DNA of 64,000 nucleotides. Source: Photobacterium malacitanum. Its GTDB lineage: Bacteria; Pseudomonadota; Gammaproteobacteria; Enterobacterales; Vibrionaceae. The notes beneath the pieces are model-generated. The model was not told where the DNA came from. It made no database searches and was given only the letters and a program-made list of their open reading frames with translations. The stretch covers positions 124,001-188,000 of the forward strand of contig NZ_FYAK01000001.1 in the NCBI RefSeq assembly GCF_900185615.1, in the 5' to 3' direction. Below are positions 18,501 to 27,234 of the stretch, piece after piece. The position numbers and the translations under genes are program-made. The stretch's first letter is position 1, and each line of letters begins with the position of its first letter.

Positions 18501-20230
18501 ACGATGAAGATGCAGAAGAAAGTTTAACTGCTGATATAGAAAGTATACTGGGGATGTTCTTAGCATCTGGAACGCCAGAAAAAATGTTGAAATGGCACTA
18601 TCGTAGTCGCCATGAATCATTGATTGCTGTATCTAACCAAGAATTTTATGATAATAAGCTAATGATTTTCCCTTCGTCAGGTCTCAACCCTCATGCAAAA
18701 GGTTTAAGCTTTAATTGTTTGCAGAATACTTCATATGATCGTGGTGGTTCAAGAACTAATAAAGGTGAAGCTACTGCAGTTGCTGAAGCTGTTATAAAGC
18801 ACGCTACGGAAAGACCAAATCAAACTTTAGGTGTCGTTGCATTTAGTAGTGCACAACGTGATGCAATCCTTCTTGAAGTTGAACGACTAAGAAAGGCAAA
18901 TACAGACTTAGAGTACTTTTTTGGAGATCATGATGAAGGCGAAGATTTCTTCGTTAAAAATTTAGAAAATGTACAGGGCGATGAGCGCGATACTATTTTT
19001 ATTAGCATTGGTTATGGTAAGACGGCTGAGGGGCGTTTACCTATGAGTTTTGGTCCGCTTAATAGTGATGGTGGTGAGCGAAGACTGAATGTTTTAATTT
19101 CACGTGCACGTATGTGTATGGAGGTTTTTAGCAACTTTAAAGGAGATGAGATGTTAACTACAGACGCATCACCTTTTGGTGTTCGAGCTCTAAAAAACTT
19201 TTTACATTATGCGGAAACTGGTGATTTGGTTAAGAGAGAAGAAACAGGTAAAGGACCAGATTCACCATTTGAGGAGGAAGTTATTTCATCAATTCAGTCT
19301 CTAGGCTATCAAGTTCAACCGCAGGTAGGTTGTGCAGGTTTCTATATTGATATTGCAGTGAGAGATCCGAATAAACCGGGTCGTTATATGCTTGCAGTCG
19401 AATGCGACGGAGCTACATATCACAGCTCTAAGAGTGCTCGAGATAGAGACCGTATCCGTCAGAGTGTACTAGAAGGACTTGGGTGGCGATTCCATCGTAT
19501 CTGGAGTACAGATTGGTTTCGAAACCGTTATAAAGAAACTGAGAGATTAGATGATGCTATAAAGTCAGCTATTGCATATTACAAGGTTTATGACTCAGAA
19601 CCAGAGATAGAAGAAAAGATAAAATTAAATCCAAAAGCTGCAATTGAAAGAGTAGAGGTTGAGCATCAGTATCAGTTATCAGCAGCTGTTTATCAAGTAT
19701 TCCCACTTGAAAATTTAAGTCTACGAGTTGGTGATATAATCCCTGAGATACAAACGTCATTGTTAGCAGAAGATATTTTAAAAATTGTACAATTTGAGTC
19801 GCCCATTCACGTTAAGCTTCTAAGTGTTCGACTTTTATCTGCAGTTGGATGCTCGCGAAGTGGTGCTCGTATTAACAGAGCGATTTTAGATAGTATAGGT
19901 TTACTTAACAGGCAAAATAAAGTCAAACTAGATGGTGAATTCATTATTGCTAAAAGTCAAAATGATATTATTGTTCGTAATCGATTTGAATTACCATCAA
20001 ATGAACGCAAATATGACTTCATTTATAATGGTGAAATAGTGAAGGCTGCACGAGATACAGTTGAGGATTGCTTTACAATATCAAGTGATGATCTAGTCAA
20101 ATCTATTACAGAAGTTTTAGGTTTTTCTTGTACGAGTAAAGCAATGAAAATAAGGACTGAAGCGATACTATCAGAACAAGTAAAATTAGGTAATTTAGGA
20201 ATAAAAGGTGATAATTACCAAGTTGCTTAG
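15524..20230 (+). CDS. DUF4011-SF1 helicase-Vsr-like nuclease (MTES_1575) fusion, candidate antiphage protein
   Basis: A 1568-residue multidomain protein. Residues 1-250 match DUF4011 (GLRGNTLLN, FLQTQLFRKVLD). A UPF1-type superfamily 1 helicase has Walker A GPPGTGKS (319-326), a roughly 620-residue helical insertion, Walker B FDEAS (950-954), GDTKQMPP, HYRSRHE, QGDERD and LNVLISRAR (near 1188). About 1246-1335 is an MTES_1575/Vsr-like PD-(D/E)XK nuclease with Asp1276 and Glu1293-Cys-Asp1295. About 1400-1520 resembles DUF3320. The architecture equals the DUF4011-helicase-Vsr protein I recall being reported as a single-gene defence system (Hhe, Gao et al. 2020; name unverified). All helicase and nuclease motifs look intact. 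It is alone in its transcript, within accessory DNA between rplY and radD. Confidence 0.85.
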   Translation: MNSNIKDLFDKSRQELLDMGLRGNTLLNVGKGAKVLDIVDEKSDQVFEYLVGELKTMSFLPIPESLDTEDSKSISLIDLTRHLEYKNGNKRHSDKFLQTQLFRKVLDTRLLKLSSEATTFVQEQGVSLLYLAMGFVKWFEDDNSDKSRYAPLVLIPVEIFRADAGDSYKIRYTESELETNLTLAAKLKMEFGIILPDFEEGEGGYDFQGYLDLVTTAISREKRWSIESNKIVLSFFSFGKFQMYQDLSDDVWPEGKKPSENTLIQKLFTEGFERDSSLLDTTPMDVNRVEDIQLVLDSDSSQTEAVLASKSGVNLVIQGPPGTGKSQTITNIISQAIADNKKVLFVAEKMAALDVVKRRLDNCYIGDSVLELHSHKANRKSVLSTLESTLMQHAPVTPERSGDVERLVSLRNKLDDYSLSINKSIANTGVSYHDALGYKSQLERIIIDSSTNIDDLPHTEFDLNIWDKNHYTFSLAKIMEIVDYLSEHNAPNLNIFSSTCLTDYSPAVDKLAQKLASELKSIQTEIVTQVRILHSQAGYVAPIANYADCIMVVDSLSLIAERPELESVDVSSSAWESKGDVILDFALQGAMLQDQKLELTTHFVDNALDYDWIPIRSPFLTIGSKWWRFLSGDYRRAKSSYAGMCKNGLVGGASEWIKKIDKVLEYRGIQKNFIDSAQLAIDMIGSHFKNESTDWKAILKPLQWVNKCHAGVKSGSLDTSVVHYLDPSKEITFSKVALDQVKELVSKRYDMLSECASLLQLDLANFTERCDALSCDDVDVYSVDILKFYPLTRFNRLEGELDKIGLSEWHQRAFSWDDVPTLIRDCFKFTFYSTLVEHQYDTRDEIRYFDRVEHEKQIEQFRTIDGQLFHFSQETLVKKLYDNLPNPSARGEVETLRREFNKKRRQMPIRRLINKSGRVIQQIKPVFMMSPMSIATYLEPGVVDFDLVIFDEASQVKVADALGAILRGKQIIVVGDTKQMPPTSFFGKQLILDDEDAEESLTADIESILGMFLASGTPEKMLKWHYRSRHESLIAVSNQEFYDNKLMIFPSSGLNPHAKGLSFNCLQNTSYDRGGSRTNKGEATAVAEAVIKHATERPNQTLGVVAFSSAQRDAILLEVERLRKANTDLEYFFGDHDEGEDFFVKNLENVQGDERDTIFISIGYGKTAEGRLPMSFGPLNSDGGERRLNVLISRARMCMEVFSNFKGDEMLTTDASPFGVRALKNFLHYAETGDLVKREETGKGPDSPFEEEVISSIQSLGYQVQPQVGCAGFYIDIAVRDPNKPGRYMLAVECDGATYHSSKSARDRDRIRQSVLEGLGWRFHRIWSTDWFRNRYKETERLDDAIKSAIAYYKVYDSEPEIEEKIKLNPKAAIERVEVEHQYQLSAAVYQVFPLENLSLRVGDIIPEIQTSLLAEDILKIVQFESPIHVKLLSVRLLSAVGCSRSGARINRAILDSIGLLNRQNKVKLDGEFIIAKSQNDIIVRNRFELPSNERKYDFIYNGEIVKAARDTVEDCFTISSDDLVKSITEVLGFSCTSKAMKIRTEAILSEQVKLGNLGIKGDNYQVA

Positions 20231-20362
20231 ATTGATATTATATATAAAACTCAATCCATTAAGAAAACTCTTGGTGGATTGTAGCAAATACCTAACATTT
20301 TATTGATTATTTGTTGCTATTGATGACTTTCTAAAATCACACATAATAACTAAGAATTAATA

Positions 20363-21229
20363 ATGAAAAACAGAACAGTCGTTAGATTATGTTGTTGTGC
20401 AGCATTGCTATTTTCTATTAAAAGTGCAACTGCTGCCAATAATGATATTACTTGGGTTAGTCCAACAATTCTTGATTTAAAGCAAGCGCATAACCTTTGT
20501 CCATTAATTAAAAAATCAGCCAATGCGTTTATAAAAGAAACCAATCAAGCGATTAAAGAGAAGCTAACAACAGTTGAGCCTTCTTTATATCAATGGTCGT
20601 TTGATATAAATGGTAGACATTATTTAGCTGTGCAACATTCCTCATCCATGTACTGTGGTTCTCGAGGCTGTAGTACCTACCTTTATGCGCTTAACGGTAA
20701 TGACTGTTCTGAAATAAATTTTCCAAATATTGATCTTGAAGATATTGGAATTAAAAATAATTACTTTTACTTTAAAGGTGATCGCTGTGGAATTTGGTTA
20801 TTAACCGATAAGCTTCGTCATATGATTAATCTGCCTCATTGCGATGATGATAAAGATTGGGATATATCGACAATTAAAACCTTTGGTGATTACACGGTTG
20901 TTCAATCATATCCACAAGGCTCAGGAAGTTATGTTGGCAAAATGGCGTATGTGGAAGTAACAGCTACGCGGAAAATACTGACTTTTGAGGCGAATGAAGC
21001 CACAGGTTGGCTAACTTATGATGTTGATGGTAAAGATGCAAAGTTAATTGTTGATAACAATTTTATCAGTGATTCACAGCTTGATATAAACGTAATGAGT
21101 ATAATCAAAAATGCCCATAAAATGAGTGTTGTGGTTGATAATAAAATCTATGATGTATCAACCAAAGGATCAGGTGCAACCATGATTTACTTGAATGAGT
21201 TCCCACGCTGGGTGGAGCGGCTAAAGTAA
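20363..21229 (+). CDS. secreted or periplasmic hypothetical protein with six cysteines
   Basis: A 288-residue protein with a signal peptide (MKNRTVVRLCCCAALLFSI...SATA before ANNDITW). The mature part has six Cys (LCPL, MYCGSRGCSTY, NDCSE, DRCGIW, HCDDD), consistent with disulfides in the periplasm, and beta-rich repeats such as YLYALNGNDC and YFYFKGDRCGIW. I recognise no family. It follows the large helicase gene by 132 bases, but the two need not be functionally linked. Reliable as a gene because of its signal peptide and length; function unknown. Confidence 0.7.
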   Translation: MKNRTVVRLCCCAALLFSIKSATAANNDITWVSPTILDLKQAHNLCPLIKKSANAFIKETNQAIKEKLTTVEPSLYQWSFDINGRHYLAVQHSSSMYCGSRGCSTYLYALNGNDCSEINFPNIDLEDIGIKNNYFYFKGDRCGIWLLTDKLRHMINLPHCDDDKDWDISTIKTFGDYTVVQSYPQGSGSYVGKMAYVEVTATRKILTFEANEATGWLTYDVDGKDAKLIVDNNFISDSQLDINVMSIIKNAHKMSVVVDNKIYDVSTKGSGATMIYLNEFPRWVERLK

Positions 21230-21452
21230 ATCTAAAAGAATTATAAATTGCATTTCAACCAATAAATTATATTAAGAAGTGGGAATTTTTACAGTAAAAG
21301 CGTTTGTTGCTGGTGGAATGGTTTATTTCTTATGGGTTAGTTTAAATATATGGCTGTCCAAAATCTTTTTATAAATCTTTTTACAAGATAAGCGTAAATC
21401 ATAAGAATAAGCGTCTAGACTGTAATTATTCAGATTAATGCTAGAGGTTTAT

Positions 21453-21803
21453 ATGTTAAAAATATCGCTTATCTCTGTGCTAATGTTGGGATCTTTGCAA
21501 GTGTTTGCAGAAAAACCGATGGATAATGCAATTACCGCTATGTGTGATAATTTAAAAAAGTGCACCATTGAACATTTAGGCAAGAAACAAAAAATTAATG
21601 ATAAAGAGAAGTCGTTAATTATCACTGCATTTGATAAAAAGTGCGATTCGATGAAAAGCCATTACCATCATTATATAGAGCACAACCCCGATATTCATGA
21701 TGATGCTGTTACATGTATACAGCGCCTATCTAAAGCAAGTTGTGATGATTTATTGAACGATAAAGAAAATGCAAATTGTTTAATATTTACAAAAGATAAA
21801 TGA
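21453..21803 (+). CDS. small secreted cysteine-rich hypothetical protein
   Basis: A 116-residue protein. The signal peptide MLKISLISVLMLGSLQVFA precedes mature EKPMDN. Six Cys (AMCDNLKKC, KKCDS, VTCIQ, ASCDD, NANCL) and a His cluster SHYHHYIEH suggest a disulfide-bonded helical periplasmic protein. ATG 21453 is chosen because AGAGG lies six bases upstream; the frame extends to 21438 without support. No family recognised. Like the previous gene it is a secreted six-Cys protein in the rplY-radD gap. Confidence 0.65.
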   Translation: MLKISLISVLMLGSLQVFAEKPMDNAITAMCDNLKKCTIEHLGKKQKINDKEKSLIITAFDKKCDSMKSHYHHYIEHNPDIHDDAVTCIQRLSKASCDDLLNDKENANCLIFTKDK

Positions 21804-21821
21804 TAAAGCAGCGTTAAGTAA

Positions 21822-21854
21822 AATAAGAGAGGCTAACGAGTAACATCTCTTATT
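21822..21854. terminator. probable bidirectional terminator between the small secreted gene and radD
   Basis: AATAAGAGA / TCTCTTATT, a 9-bp stem with a 15-base loop and only moderate T-runs. Confidence 0.5.
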
Positions 21855-21876
21855 GTGTTTTGAATGATAGTATTGC

Positions 21877-23619
21877 TTATTTCTGGTACTGATCCAAATC
21901 GAACAACTTATCTCGAATCGCCCAGAAGCGGCCACTTTTGCGGGCAATAATAACTTCTGGTGGTCGTAATCGATGTTCATTATTTGCCACTTTTGTCGGA
22001 GCTGTATCAGTAAATGGACGGTGTCTATCGACTAAGTGCGGATTAATAAACTTAGTTAGAAAATCATTCTTTTGGGTTTTGGTTGATAACTGCCAAATCT
22101 CGTTAATCTCGTTGCCTTCATCGCCAATATAAACCACTTTAAGTTGTGGTTTACCAAACTTGTTTTTACCTGGCTCTAGGCGCATGTCGGTGCACTTCAT
22201 GATCATAGCGTCTTTCAGTTTTAACGCTTCACGTAGTTTCTTATCAGGATCCACCATGACAGCATCACATTGATGGCAACGCCGAGCAGCAATGTCGTTA
22301 TCAGCGCCGCATTCTTCACAATATTTAGCGCGGAAACGGTAACCACATTCTTCACGCTCGCCAGTGTCATCATCTTCAAAATAGCCTTGACAACGACGAC
22401 CGTAGTGCTCAACTAGAAAACCCGCAGGATCAAGTTTGCCCCAAAAACTGTTATTGAAACCGCAGGCAGGGCAGGGAACCATCACCACTTCACTGTCGCT
22501 ATTGGGTTTAGGATCGCCAACTTCTGGTTGGTAGAGATCGTAACAGTTACCCGCATATTCAAGAATCAGGCAGTCTTTTTTACCTTCAAATAAGCGCAAA
22601 CCACGGCCAACGATTTGTTGATAAAGGCTAATTGATTCTGTCGGGCGTAGCACGGCGATTAAATCGACATGAGGTGCGTCAAACCCGGTTGTTAATACAG
22701 ATACGTTAACCAAGTATTTGATTTTTTGTGCTTTAAAAGCATTAATGATTCGATCTCGTTCATCAAGAGGTGTATCACCAATGACAAGTGCCGCATTTTC
22801 ATGAGCAAGGTATCCCATGATTTCTTGAGCATGATTAACAGTTGAAGCAAAAATCATGATCCCACGACGATCTTTTGCATAATCAATTACTTGATCGATG
22901 ATCATTGGTGTTGCGCGACCTGATTGTTCTATTACACTATCAAGATCTGCTTCTTTATAATGACCTGTATTTGACGGTGTTAGTGATGAAAAATCATAGC
23001 CTAATACAGCCATATCCATAACTTTTGGTTCAGTTAAAAAGCCTTCATCCAGTAAATAGCGGATAGGTAATTCGAAAATACAATCACGAAAAAAACGTTC
23101 TGATTCTGTTTTGACCTGGCCTCGAGTGTGGTATTTGTAAATCCAGCCCATGCCTAATCGATAAGGTGTGGCTGTTAGTCCAAGCACTTTGATGTTGGGA
23201 TTGACAGTTTGTACGTGTTTAATGACTTTACGATAAGCACTGTTTTCATCATCAGGCACGCGATGACATTCATCGATAACTAATAAAGAGAATTGTTCTT
23301 TAAATTTATCGAGGCTATTTGCCATTGATTGTACCGAAGCAAAAACGACCTGCTGATCGGTTTCTTTTCGGCCTAAACCTGCAGAAAAAATAGCGGCTTT
23401 AAGACCATAACTTTCATACTTTGCGTGGTTTTGTTCAACTAATTCTTTTACATGAGTTAGCACTAAAACGCGGCCGCGAGCAATACGGGCTAATTCAGCA
23501 ACGACTAGACTTTTACCAGCCCCTGTTGGTAATGCAAGTACGGCGGGAGAGTTATGTTTACGAAAATAATGTAGGGTGGCGTTAACACTATCTTGTTGGT
23601 AAGGGCGTAAAGTATACAT
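21877..23619 (-). CDS. radD: DEAD/DEAH-box helicase-like DNA repair protein RadD
   Basis: A 580-residue superfamily 2 ATPase, near-collinear with E. coli RadD (YejH, 586 residues). It begins YTLRPYQQDSV. The Walker A motif is TGAGKS (32-37), motif II DECH (116-119), and LGLTATPYR and QQIVGRGLR follow. Four Cys pairs (CPACGF, ECGYRF, CEECGA, CHQCDA) form a zinc-binding region in the C-terminal half. RadD assists recombination intermediates and double-strand-break repair and binds SSB in E. coli. It lies in the conserved rplY-radD-rsuA-bcr order, transcribed away from rsuA. The ATG at 23619 has no clear ribosome-binding site. Confidence 0.93.
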   Translation of the reverse strand: MYTLRPYQQDSVNATLHYFRKHNSPAVLALPTGAGKSLVVAELARIARGRVLVLTHVKELVEQNHAKYESYGLKAAIFSAGLGRKETDQQVVFASVQSMANSLDKFKEQFSLLVIDECHRVPDDENSAYRKVIKHVQTVNPNIKVLGLTATPYRLGMGWIYKYHTRGQVKTESERFFRDCIFELPIRYLLDEGFLTEPKVMDMAVLGYDFSSLTPSNTGHYKEADLDSVIEQSGRATPMIIDQVIDYAKDRRGIMIFASTVNHAQEIMGYLAHENAALVIGDTPLDERDRIINAFKAQKIKYLVNVSVLTTGFDAPHVDLIAVLRPTESISLYQQIVGRGLRLFEGKKDCLILEYAGNCYDLYQPEVGDPKPNSDSEVVMVPCPACGFNNSFWGKLDPAGFLVEHYGRRCQGYFEDDDTGEREECGYRFRAKYCEECGADNDIAARRCHQCDAVMVDPDKKLREALKLKDAMIMKCTDMRLEPGKNKFGKPQLKVVYIGDEGNEINEIWQLSTKTQKNDFLTKFINPHLVDRHRPFTDTAPTKVANNEHRLRPPEVIIARKSGRFWAIRDKLFDLDQYQK

Positions 23620-23802
23620 ATTGTAAATCTGCTACAAATAAACTTTAACTAGTGTACATTTAACCAGTGGTTTAGCAAGTCACTTGGTTGATTTTATCAT
23701 GTTGAATAATAGAAGAGGATCATAACAATAAGTAATTAGTTGCTTTATTTAATGAGAACATAGTAACATATTGATATAAATTATGTTTTGTAGAATACAT
23801 AA

Positions 23803-24543
23803 ATGGACTTTTTAAATAAAAGAATAAAGCGGTCATGCTTAATATTTTCACTCTTAATACTTATAGTTGGATGTAATAAAGAAAATACATTAAACCATAA
23901 TAGTTTCTTAAATAATAAAGAGGCAAACTTTGATGGTGCAAAAATATATGTATTACATCAACTGCAAATTAAAAAATTAGAAGCAATAAGTACAACTGAT
24001 CCATTTAATTCGGTTAATCATTATATTGGAATGATTAATAAGCTAATTGATACACCGTTGGTTGATATTCATTCTGCACAGATCCAACAGTTACAAACGG
24101 TGATGAAAAATAATCAATATAACCAAACTGGTTGGAATACTGTGGCTAAAGAAGCCTTATCATCATTAGCAAAGAGTGAGACTAATGGTGCAGCTTTAAG
24201 AGATAAATATTTGTTAAAACAGTATCTTATTAATAATAAAGCGACAATACTACATACATTTAAGATTAAACAACAGCATTTAGCTTATGATGCTTTCGTT
24301 AGATTTGCGATAACTGTTGATATTGATGCTGACGGTCATTTTAACTTGCCTATTTTAAATAACAGTAATGATCGTATCGTTGCTATTGTTGACATGACTC
24401 AAGTTCGTAATGCACGTTATCAAGCTATTATATTTGAAGCGACTGAATCAAATATTAATATGAAAAATCTAAATACTAATAATACTCAGCAAATGAATAA
24501 AACGGTGCAAGAAATTGCGACTGATTTAGTCTTAAACATATAA
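23803..24543 (+). CDS. hypothetical lipoprotein
   Basis: A 246-residue protein with a lipoprotein signal: basic N-terminus, hydrophobic core, and lipobox LIVGC with the lipidated Cys followed by Asn-Lys. The body is rich in Gln, Asn and Leu and looks mostly helical in its first two-thirds, with a beta-type segment FVRFAITVDIDADGHFNLPI. No known family recognised. It is very A+T-rich, without a good ribosome-binding site, and in the accessory stretch between radD and rsuA. Confidence 0.65.
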   Translation: MDFLNKRIKRSCLIFSLLILIVGCNKENTLNHNSFLNNKEANFDGAKIYVLHQLQIKKLEAISTTDPFNSVNHYIGMINKLIDTPLVDIHSAQIQQLQTVMKNNQYNQTGWNTVAKEALSSLAKSETNGAALRDKYLLKQYLINNKATILHTFKIKQQHLAYDAFVRFAITVDIDADGHFNLPILNNSNDRIVAIVDMTQVRNARYQAIIFEATESNINMKNLNTNNTQQMNKTVQEIATDLVLNI

Positions 24544-24580
24544 AATCAAGAAACGTAAGTTTTTATATTATGGAAGATAA

Positions 24581-24612
24581 GGCGCAATAGAAGAAGTTAT
24601 TGCGCCATTTAA
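24581..24612. terminator. terminator between convergent lipoprotein and phosphatase genes
   Basis: GGCGCAATA / TATTGCGCC (24581-24589 and 24598-24606), an 8-base loop, with A/T runs at both ends. Confidence 0.7.
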
Positions 24613-24614
24613 TG

Positions 24615-25346
24615 TTATTCGCTTTTCAGTTGGCTTTGTGACCATGAACCATAACTGCTGTTTGGCATCACAATCCATTGAGTGCCAAAGTGGTGCTGTT
24701 GCTGAACAACCAGCTTACGTTGTTCTGTGGTTGGCTTTGGCGTTTTAAACTCAGCCGCAAAGTCAGCTAAGCTATCGCCTAATAACATGATGACTTGATA
24801 TTGTCGGTTGATATCTTCTCGGCGTAGCTGTTTTGATTTATTGGCCAATAAGACATGATCACTATTTACTTGTGGCAGACCTAAGCGATTAAGTGTATTG
24901 ATGGTTGCCTGCTTGTTTACTTGGCTTCGATCAGAAACATAAAATATAGCGACGTGTTGATTATTTACAAAGTTAAGAAAGTCTTTAGCGCCAGGAATTA
25001 GGTGCGGTTTGCCATTTTTTTCCCAATCAGCCCAAGTATCCCATTCTGTATAGTCGTGACATTTATTGAGATCTTTGACAAGTAGTGGAGTGTTATCTAA
25101 TACCGTTTCGTCAAGGTCGATAATAATAGCCTTTTTTTTATTTGTTTTTATTTGGGTTAAGTTCTCATTAAGCTGTTGTTGAGCAAACTTATAAGTCTGT
25201 AATTGTAGTGCCATAATTTCAGCTGATTGCTGTTGATAGCGCAGTCCCATCTCATAGTGTTTTACATTGCAATGAGTGTCTGCGGCAAATGCAGAAGAAC
25301 TACTTAGTACTAATAGCAGAGAAGCGATAGAAAACGAATTGCGCAT
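24615..25346 (-). CDS. acid phosphatase / 5'-nucleotidase of the HAD class C, e(P4)-like family
   Basis: A 243-residue periplasmic phosphatase. The signal peptide ends SSAFA before ADTHC. The HAD nucleophile motif is DLDET (77-81, Asp77 and Asp79), followed by VLDNT, a WDTWADW cap segment, YVSDRS and the late GDSLADF acid pair. Class C acid phosphatases dephosphorylate nucleotides and other monoesters, and H. influenzae e(P4) uses this for NAD-derived nicotinamide riboside uptake. Unlike e(P4), the signal looks like type I rather than a lipobox, so the protein should be soluble in the periplasm. Confidence 0.87.
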   Translation of the reverse strand: MRNSFSIASLLLVLSSSSAFAADTHCNVKHYEMGLRYQQQSAEIMALQLQTYKFAQQQLNENLTQIKTNKKKAIIIDLDETVLDNTPLLVKDLNKCHDYTEWDTWADWEKNGKPHLIPGAKDFLNFVNNQHVAIFYVSDRSQVNKQATINTLNRLGLPQVNSDHVLLANKSKQLRREDINRQYQVIMLLGDSLADFAAEFKTPKPTTEQRKLVVQQQHHFGTQWIVMPNSSYGSWSQSQLKSE

Positions 25347-25594
25347 TGGTTAAATCTATTCCTAATTGGTATGTGTTGAGACCGCTAGGCTAGTAGATTA
25401 ATGTGTCATTTATATTATGAGTGATAAAAAATATCATAATGTGAACTGTCAAGAAGATATTCAGCTACTTAGCGTAGTTCAATGTGTTGTTATTGAATTT
25501 ATATATTGCACAAATATAGTAATATAGTCATTAATAATAATGTTACATTGTAACTTAGCTATGATTTTTACTTATAATTAAAAAATTACTACCA

Positions 25595-26194
25595 ATGCTT
25601 TATATTTTTAGAATTATTATTATTTTATCGGCATTTTTATCATGGTATGCCGCAGCTTCGACAACAAAAACGACAGCTCATACGAAAGTGCACCATGCTC
25701 GTATTTATCGTCATTACTCACATAAGCATCAAGGACATTTGATACACCACACACATCATATAAAGCATGTGTATAAGAAACATCATCACTTAACAAAACG
25801 ACAAGAATTGCGCCATATACGCTTGATTAGACATAAAATCTTTCACGCATATTATGGCTGGAAGGGAACGCCTTACCATTTTGGTGGTTCAAGCCATCGA
25901 GGAATTGATTGTTCGGCATTTGTAATGAAAATGTATCGTCAAGTTTTTCATCGTGATTTGCCTAGAACAACGTTAGGACAGGTAAAATTAGGGCGACGTG
26001 TTCGTAAAGATCAAGCTAGGTTAGGGGATTTAGTCTTCTTTAAAACAGGCCATAATGAGCGACATGTTGGTATTTATCTCTCTCATGGCGCTTTTATGAA
26101 CTCAGCTAGTTCTCGTGGGGTGTCTATTTCAAATTTACATCATATTTTTTGGAAACGACATTTTTGGCAAATTAGACGTTTAGTCACAATATAA
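25595..26194 (+). CDS. NlpC/P60 family cell-wall hydrolase with histidine-rich N-terminal segment
   Basis: A 199-residue exported peptidase. The signal peptide (MLYIFRIIIILSAFLSW) is followed by an unusual His/Lys/Tyr-rich stretch at about 28-75 with some 20 histidines, then an NlpC/P60 domain (about 88-199). The domain keeps the catalytic Cys in GIDCSAF, the catalytic His in ERHVGIYL, and a later His. NlpC/P60 enzymes cleave gamma-D-Glu-diaminopimelate bonds in peptidoglycan. The His-rich linker could bind metal or the wall. It ends at a strong terminator. Confidence 0.87.
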   Translation: MLYIFRIIIILSAFLSWYAAASTTKTTAHTKVHHARIYRHYSHKHQGHLIHHTHHIKHVYKKHHHLTKRQELRHIRLIRHKIFHAYYGWKGTPYHFGGSSHRGIDCSAFVMKMYRQVFHRDLPRTTLGQVKLGRRVRKDQARLGDLVFFKTGHNERHVGIYLSHGAFMNSASSRGVSISNLHHIFWKRHFWQIRRLVTI

Positions 26195-26200
26195 GTAGTT

Positions 26201-26234
26201 AAAAAAACGGAAGCTCTTGAGCTTCCGTTTTTTT
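26201..26234. terminator. strong terminator after the NlpC/P60 gene
   Basis: AAAAAAACGGAAGCTC, TT, then GAGCTTCCGTTTTTTT: nearly perfect and usable from both strands, between convergent genes. Confidence 0.93.
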
Positions 26235-26261
26235 ATGGTTGTGGGCAAAATTCGGCGATGG

Positions 26262-27221
26262 TTAAGGTTTGGTCCATATTCGTGTGTTGAGATCCAATTC
26301 ATCAACAATATTAATCACAAACTGAAGATCATAATAAATCGATGCAATAAAGGCTAAAGAGTCTGCCTGCTGAAATAATTTAGGCTCAAAGTAGTTTTTT
26401 GTGCTTGAAATTGCGATATAGAGATGATCGTTAACAAATGAAAAGGCAATGGCATGTTCAGAGCGATTACTGAAATTAATCAATCGTTGTACCATCGCTG
26501 GTGAGAGTAGATAACGAGCTTCGACTTGATCGTTACTATAAACATTAAAAAGTTTCGAAAATTCAGGATCTTCAAGAATAACTTGTTGTTGGTTATTAGT
26601 GAAGATATCTGATAGCTTTTGCCCCATAGCAGAAAAAATACTGTGGTTATTAGGCATAATGGTTGTTTGGCCAGAAAAGTGCTTATTTGCATCAGCAATG
26701 AAAAAAAGCCCTTTAAAAATAGTGTGCCATTGATCTTGGTTTTTACCGCTATTATCGCGACTTTGCGTTTTATACTCTGTATGTAGCTCAGAAAAGCGTA
26801 AATGGGTTTTATCTAGTTGGCCTTCAATTAAATCTTCACCGCGATAACGATCATATTGACGTCCAAAGAGAGCACTGTTTTTGTAGTCTTGTTTATCAAT
26901 ACATTGAGTTGGTTTATAGCTAAAGCTGCTATCAATCGAGTTAATGAGCTTAGTGACGATTTTATGTTTATAATCTTTTTTATATTGATCCCAGCGCTTG
27001 CTATATAAACGATGCATAACAATCGCAACAATAATCGAAAAAATAATACCAAAGGCTTGTAAATCATATATAAAACTCAATGGGATAACGGTTGCAGGAA
27101 AGCCAATTCCAATCCCTAATGATAGCCAATATTGTTTGATAACATTTTTTCGATCATGATCAAGCGCTTCAAGTTGTGGCTTTAGATGCGTGTCATAAAG
27201 TACAGTAAGCTTACTATCCAT
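26262..27221 (-). CDS. DUF3137 domain membrane protein
   Basis: A 319-residue protein with two adjacent membrane segments (about 30-70), a cytoplasmic N-terminus (LKPQLEALDHDRKN) and a long soluble C-terminal part containing LFGRQYDRYRGEDLIEG and FKGLFFIADANKHFSG, as in DUF3137 proteins. Function unknown. It lies 13 bases downstream of lemA on the same strand, a pairing that recurs in bacteria, so the two probably act together at the inner membrane. Confidence 0.8.
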   Translation of the reverse strand: MDSKLTVLYDTHLKPQLEALDHDRKNVIKQYWLSLGIGIGFPATVIPLSFIYDLQAFGIIFSIIVAIVMHRLYSKRWDQYKKDYKHKIVTKLINSIDSSFSYKPTQCIDKQDYKNSALFGRQYDRYRGEDLIEGQLDKTHLRFSELHTEYKTQSRDNSGKNQDQWHTIFKGLFFIADANKHFSGQTTIMPNNHSIFSAMGQKLSDIFTNNQQQVILEDPEFSKLFNVYSNDQVEARYLLSPAMVQRLINFSNRSEHAIAFSFVNDHLYIAISSTKNYFEPKLFQQADSLAFIASIYYDLQFVINIVDELDLNTRIWTKP

Positions 27222-27234
27222 GGGCGATCATGTC

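Noticed and set aside
20252..20281. CAATCCA/TGGATTG hairpin after the helicase gene as a terminator
   Set aside because: Short stem with a 16-base loop and no T-run.
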